From the NCBI RefSeq assembly GCF_027595985.1, contig NC_073313.1:105047052-105111051 (forward strand): DNA of 64,000 bases, written 5' to 3'. The notes beneath the pieces were generated by a model. It worked only from the letters and a program-made list of their open reading frames with translations, had not been told where the DNA came from and ran no database searches. This DNA comes from Sorex araneus (lineage: Eukaryota > Chordata > Mammalia > Eulipotyphla > Soricidae). Each line of letters opens with the position of its first letter. Within the stretch, counting starts at the first letter, position 1. Position numbers and translations under genes: made by a program. Below are positions 60,726 to 64,000 of the stretch, in pieces.

Positions 60726-61989
60726 CTATACACATCCCTTTTTATGGATAAATGTGGTATGATTCTCTATGTATTCAACATTTTAAGCCCTTTAGTAATG
60801 TTTTTTACTTTTCTCCATAATTGTGTTGACAATGTCTTGTTTTTGTTATTTCTGGCATTTTATCCTTTCTCTAGGTATGATTACGACTTTTTTCTTTCAC
60901 ATTTTAATTATTGTGGTTAGAGAGGAATACTACTGATTTTCTTAATCAACTGTGTGCCCAACAACATGACTGAATTCTCTCATTTTAGTCATTCTATGTT
61001 AGTTCTATTGGATTCTCTAGGCAGAAGTGAAATAGAAATATTTTTAGTGAAGCAAGATAGTGTTTATTAAAATAAATTTACTTAGAGAACTGGAGTGGAG
61101 AGATAGATGTATTCAAATGACAGCATGGTATTCTCCAGGTTGAAACAAAGGACTAGGGGTGAATATTGATAGTTTTATTTCTTTGCCCTCAATCTGTATA
61201 TACAGTGTGTTTTCTCTTTTTACCTTCTTTCCCTTTCCTTTCTTTGTTGCAATGTAGAGAGTTGCACACTTAGTTATGATGACTTCCAGTGACTTATGGC
61301 GCTGAGCAGGGGGCGAGCACTTAGTTGCAGTGCTTGCATACATTCTTGGCTCCTGCAGGGGTCATAAGCTTGGTTGTGGGGATGCATACCAGATTGCACA
61401 CTTGTTGTGTCTGCCATTCTAATGGCAGCACTGGTGGGATCATTTGCAGCTATATCTGGTGGCTCTGGGGAAGCCAACTCTCAACCTCATGCCTGTAAGG
61501 CAGGTGCTCTGCTACTGAGCCACATCTGTATTTTTTTTGATCAATACATTGTCCAGAATATCAAGTAGAACATTGAATAGTAACAAATAGTGTCCAACAT
61601 ACACTAATATCTTTCTTTACTCAAAACACTTCAAACAGTTTATCAAGTATGATTATGGTGGGTTTCTGGCTGTCTCCCTTTATTAAGTTAAATGCATTTT
61701 AGCTTGTACATTTTTCACACTTAACAATTTAGTGCCCTTTCTTATCAAATGGATTTAATTAAAAAAACCAGTAAGACACATGATGGTATGGTCACACTGG
61801 GCTTTTAACACAAGACTTGCTCTGTAGTCGTGTCCGGGAGAGGCATAAAATAAATAAATTGATTCCGAAGCACAGCAATTAAGAACTTAAATGATGAAAG
61901 CAAATTGCTTTGAATTAAAACAGAATTAAAGTTCAGAGGAACCCAGTGTCATAGTTCTATTTAGGGACTCAATACCAAAAATACAGTTT
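60726..61989. other. Intergenic; no gene; doubtful SINE-like patch at 61330-61535
   Basis: 'aggcaggtgctctgctactgagccac' near 61500 resembles a tRNA-SINE head on the reverse strand, but the body does not match the main family. The rest is plain A+T-rich sequence. Confidence 0.45.
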
Positions 61990-62165
61990 GAACTGTTCTT
62001 TTGAGGCTTTTTTGGTGTTTGGACCACATCCAGCTGTACTCAGGCTCTGGCTCCTGGCTCTGTGCTCAAGGATCAATCTTTACCAGCCTCAGAGGTACCA
62101 TAAATTTGATTGAATCTGAATCAGCTGCATAAGGACTACCACTGTGCTATATTTTGGGCCCTTCT
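61990..62165 (-). mobile_element. Old SINE, minus strand
   Basis: 'tttggaccacatccagctgt', 'tgtgctcaaggatcaatctt' and 'ccactgtgctatattttggg'. 62166-62441 after it has nothing recognised. Confidence 0.75.
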
Positions 62166-62457
62166 TTTGAAACTTTGTAAAGCAATAATGGTTATAAAGT
62201 TTTATTCATCACTTTTTCTCCTCTAAGTGACACATGGACTTTCACCTCTTTTATGCTGGAATATTTTAGGCTAATCACTAAAGTCATGGGATTTTACTCC
62301 TAAATACTTATCTATCTATCACAAAATTATATCAAAAGGATATCTGCTAAAATTATAATAATGCCATTATCTTTCTAATACACAACATATATTTAGATTT
62401 TTATTTTTTAAAAAATTTTATTTAGATTTTTAAATGTTTATGAAAAGAACTTTTTTA

Positions 62458-62647
62458 TTTTTTATTTATTTATCTTTCTTTTTGCTTTCTGGGTCACACC
62501 TGGCGATGCACAGGGGTTACTCCTGGCTCTGCACTCAGGAATCACCCCTGGCCATGCTCAGGGAACCATATGGGATGCTGGGATTTGAACCCAGGTCGGC
62601 CGCGTGCAAGGCAAACGCCCTACCCGCTGTGCTATCTCTCCAGCCCC
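62458..62647 (-). mobile_element. Young SINE, minus strand, near-perfect TSD
   Basis: Near-consensus body. Flanks 'gaaaagaacttttttattt' (62442) and 'gaaaataactttttttt' (62648) are an imperfect duplication. Confidence 0.92.
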
Positions 62648-62734
62648 GAAAATAACTTTTTTTTAAACCATTATGCCAATCAGGATCAACCATTGTACTA
62701 GATTATACCTCCAATTTCTTTTAAGGTATTTTTG

Positions 62735-63082
62735 TTTTGTTTTAGTTTTGGGGCCATACTCTGCGGTGTTCAAGTTTACTTTTGGCTCTGTTCTCAGATC
62801 ACTCCTTGAAGTGCTCAGGGAACTATATGAGGTGTTCAGGATTTAACCAGGTCCTCTGTGCACTACGAAAGCTGTTCTAGGGGCTCAAGCGATAGTACAG
62901 TGGGTAGGGTGTTTGCCTTGCATGCTGACAACCTGGTTCAATCCCCAGCATCCCATATGGTCTCACAAGCACTGCCAGGAGTAATTCTTGAGGGAAGAGC
63001 CAGGAGCAACCCCTGAGCATCACTGGGTATGACCCAAAAAGCAAAAAAAAAAAAAAACTGTTCTAATTGTCTCTTGGGCCCA
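62735..63082 (-). mobile_element. Older SINE split by a nested young SINE
   Basis: 'ttttggggccatactctgcg' to 'cgaaagctgttcta' before 62880, and 'attgtctcttgggccc' after 63065, together make one reversed SINE. Confidence 0.75.
62880..63057 (+). mobile_element. Young SINE nested inside an older SINE
   Basis: 'ggggctcaagcgatagtaca', 'ccatatggtctcacaagcac' and 'gggtatgacccaaaaagcaa' with A-run. Flanked by 'ctgttcta' at 62872-62879 and 63058-63065, inside the head of the older copy. Confidence 0.93.
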
Positions 63083-63134
63083 CTCTTTTAAGTTTTTTTT
63101 TTAAAAAATACCTGTTATATTACCTTTATATCTG

Positions 63135-63262
63135 ACTTTTGTTGTTTTGGGGACATATTTGGAAGAATTTGGGACACCATGAGATAGATACAGGGGATTT
63201 GAACCTAGATTTTCCATGCAAAGCCTGTGCTCTAGTTTTTCAAGCTATATCTCTGTCATCTA
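63135..63262 (-). mobile_element. Old SINE fragment, minus strand
   Basis: 'gttgttttggggacatattt', 'gggatttgaacctagatttt' and 'caagctatatctctgtcatc'. Confidence 0.55.
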
Positions 63263-63369
63263 TCTCTTTCAGTGAAATAATTATTTTACTTCCAATTTTT
63301 CTAGATTTCTAATTAAAGTACATAATGTATTTCTATTACTTCCCATAGAGCTTTCATCCTCAACATTTT

Positions 63370-63720
63370 ATTTAATTGTTATTTATTTATTTTGGTTTTC
63401 TATATTTCAAATCGAGGCACCATAACTTATGCAGTTATCCATATTGAGTTTTAGTGTTTCAGGCATATAGTTTTCCACCACCTTTCTGATTGCCAGTGTC
63501 AACTTCCTTCCACCAATGTTTCAGTTTCCCTCCCGCTCTCCAGTGTGCCTTCTTGAGAGGTACATTTTAAATTTTGGTTGTTGTAGTTTGGATCTTATGC
63601 TTTCTGTGCTAGTTCTGTGGTTCCGATATGTAGTTATACAATACATCGCTGATGTGCCAAGGCCGTTGTCCCTATCCCTGTTACTTTCCACCTGCCTCTT
63701 CTTACTTCCCCCCGATAATT
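63370..63720 (-). mobile_element. L1 3' end, minus strand
   Basis: 'tatgcagttatccatattga', 'gtttcaggcatatagttttc' and 'caatgtttcagtttccctcc'. Confidence 0.7.
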
Positions 63721-63774
63721 TTTAAACACACAGAAATGTTCAGTGTGTACCCATATAGATAATACTTCCCTGTA

Positions 63775-64000
63775 TCACCGTAATCCTGTTGCTCATCGAT
63801 TTGCTCGAGCAGGCACCAGTAATGTCTCCATTGTGAGACTTGTTACTGTTTTTGGCATATCATATACTCCATGGGTAGCTTGATAGCCTTCACTATGTGG
63901 GCGAGATACTCTCAGTAGCTTGTCAGGCTCTCCGAAAGGGACAGAGGAATTGAACCCGGGTCAATTCCTCTGTGCAAGGAAAACAGTCTACCCGCCATGC
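63775..64000 (-). mobile_element. Second-type SINE, minus strand, with internal palindrome; cut by the window end
   Basis: 'catcgatttgctcgagcagg', 'ttactgtttttggcatatca' and 'ggacagaggaattgaacccg'. The sequence that should follow the B box ('tcggccgcg') is replaced by 'tcaattcctctgt', the reverse complement of 'acagaggaattga' just upstream. Confidence 0.92.

Noticed and set aside
39413..64000. TEX13B or VSIG1, the next genes in human
   Set aside because: No Ig-domain, TEX13-like or other conserved coding sequence is recognisable up to the window end; they are expected further downstream.

Overview
This is mammalian nuclear DNA, almost certainly from a shrew (Soricidae, probably Sorex). It is littered with one tRNA-derived SINE whose head reads 'gagcgatagcacagcgggta' and whose body contains 'ccatatgggatgctgg'. 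I recognise that SINE from memory as the Sorex-type element. Several copies are nearly identical and have intact target-site duplications (TSDs), so the family was active recently. L1 3' ends, MIR, L2, a MER5-like DNA transposon and one probable ERV LTR are also present. No bacterial, viral, CRISPR or plasmid features are seen.

The one confident protein-coding gene is the 3' half of MID2 (TRIM1, midline 2; Xq22.3 in human) on the + strand. Seven coding exons of 108, 149, 128, 144, 162, 208 and 403 nt lie between 16032 and 39294. All keep frame across GT-AG introns and give the C-terminal 433 residues: end of the coiled coil, COS box, fibronectin III domain and PRY-SPRY/B30.2 domain. The first part of the gene (RING, B-boxes, start of the coiled coil, about 272 residues judging by the human length) lies upstream of the window; positions 1-16031 are taken to be the intron before it. 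The FN3 exon has a second, downstream 5' splice site of the rare GC type that adds exactly 90 in-frame nucleotides (30 residues); I believe this matches the long human MID2 isoform.

Layout: 1-16 kb, MID2 intron with many SINEs, a (TTCC)n/(TTTC)n microsatellite at 6.35-6.59 kb and a previously hidden array of diverged 0.6-0.7 kb tandem repeats at 9.1-12.3 kb, one unit broken by an L1. 16-39.4 kb, MID2 exons and introns, with a poly(A) signal at 39386. 39.4-46.6 kb, intergenic, with old MIR, MER5 and L2 fossils. 46.6-47.4 kb, a probable solo LTR. 48.3-49.5 kb, a CpG-rich island with good splice donors, the best candidate for the promoter and first exon of another transcription unit. 50.06-53.64 kb, a 3.6 kb almost pure polypyrimidine tract. 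53.86 kb, a 36 bp candidate exon. 54-64 kb, dense nested retroelements.

The long open frames inside the polypyrimidine tract and the tetranucleotide repeats are artefacts of composition. The most interesting points are the GC-AG alternative splice site in MID2, the hidden tandem array, the polypyrimidine tract next to the CpG island, and a SINE subfamily that ends in short tandem repeats rather than poly(A).
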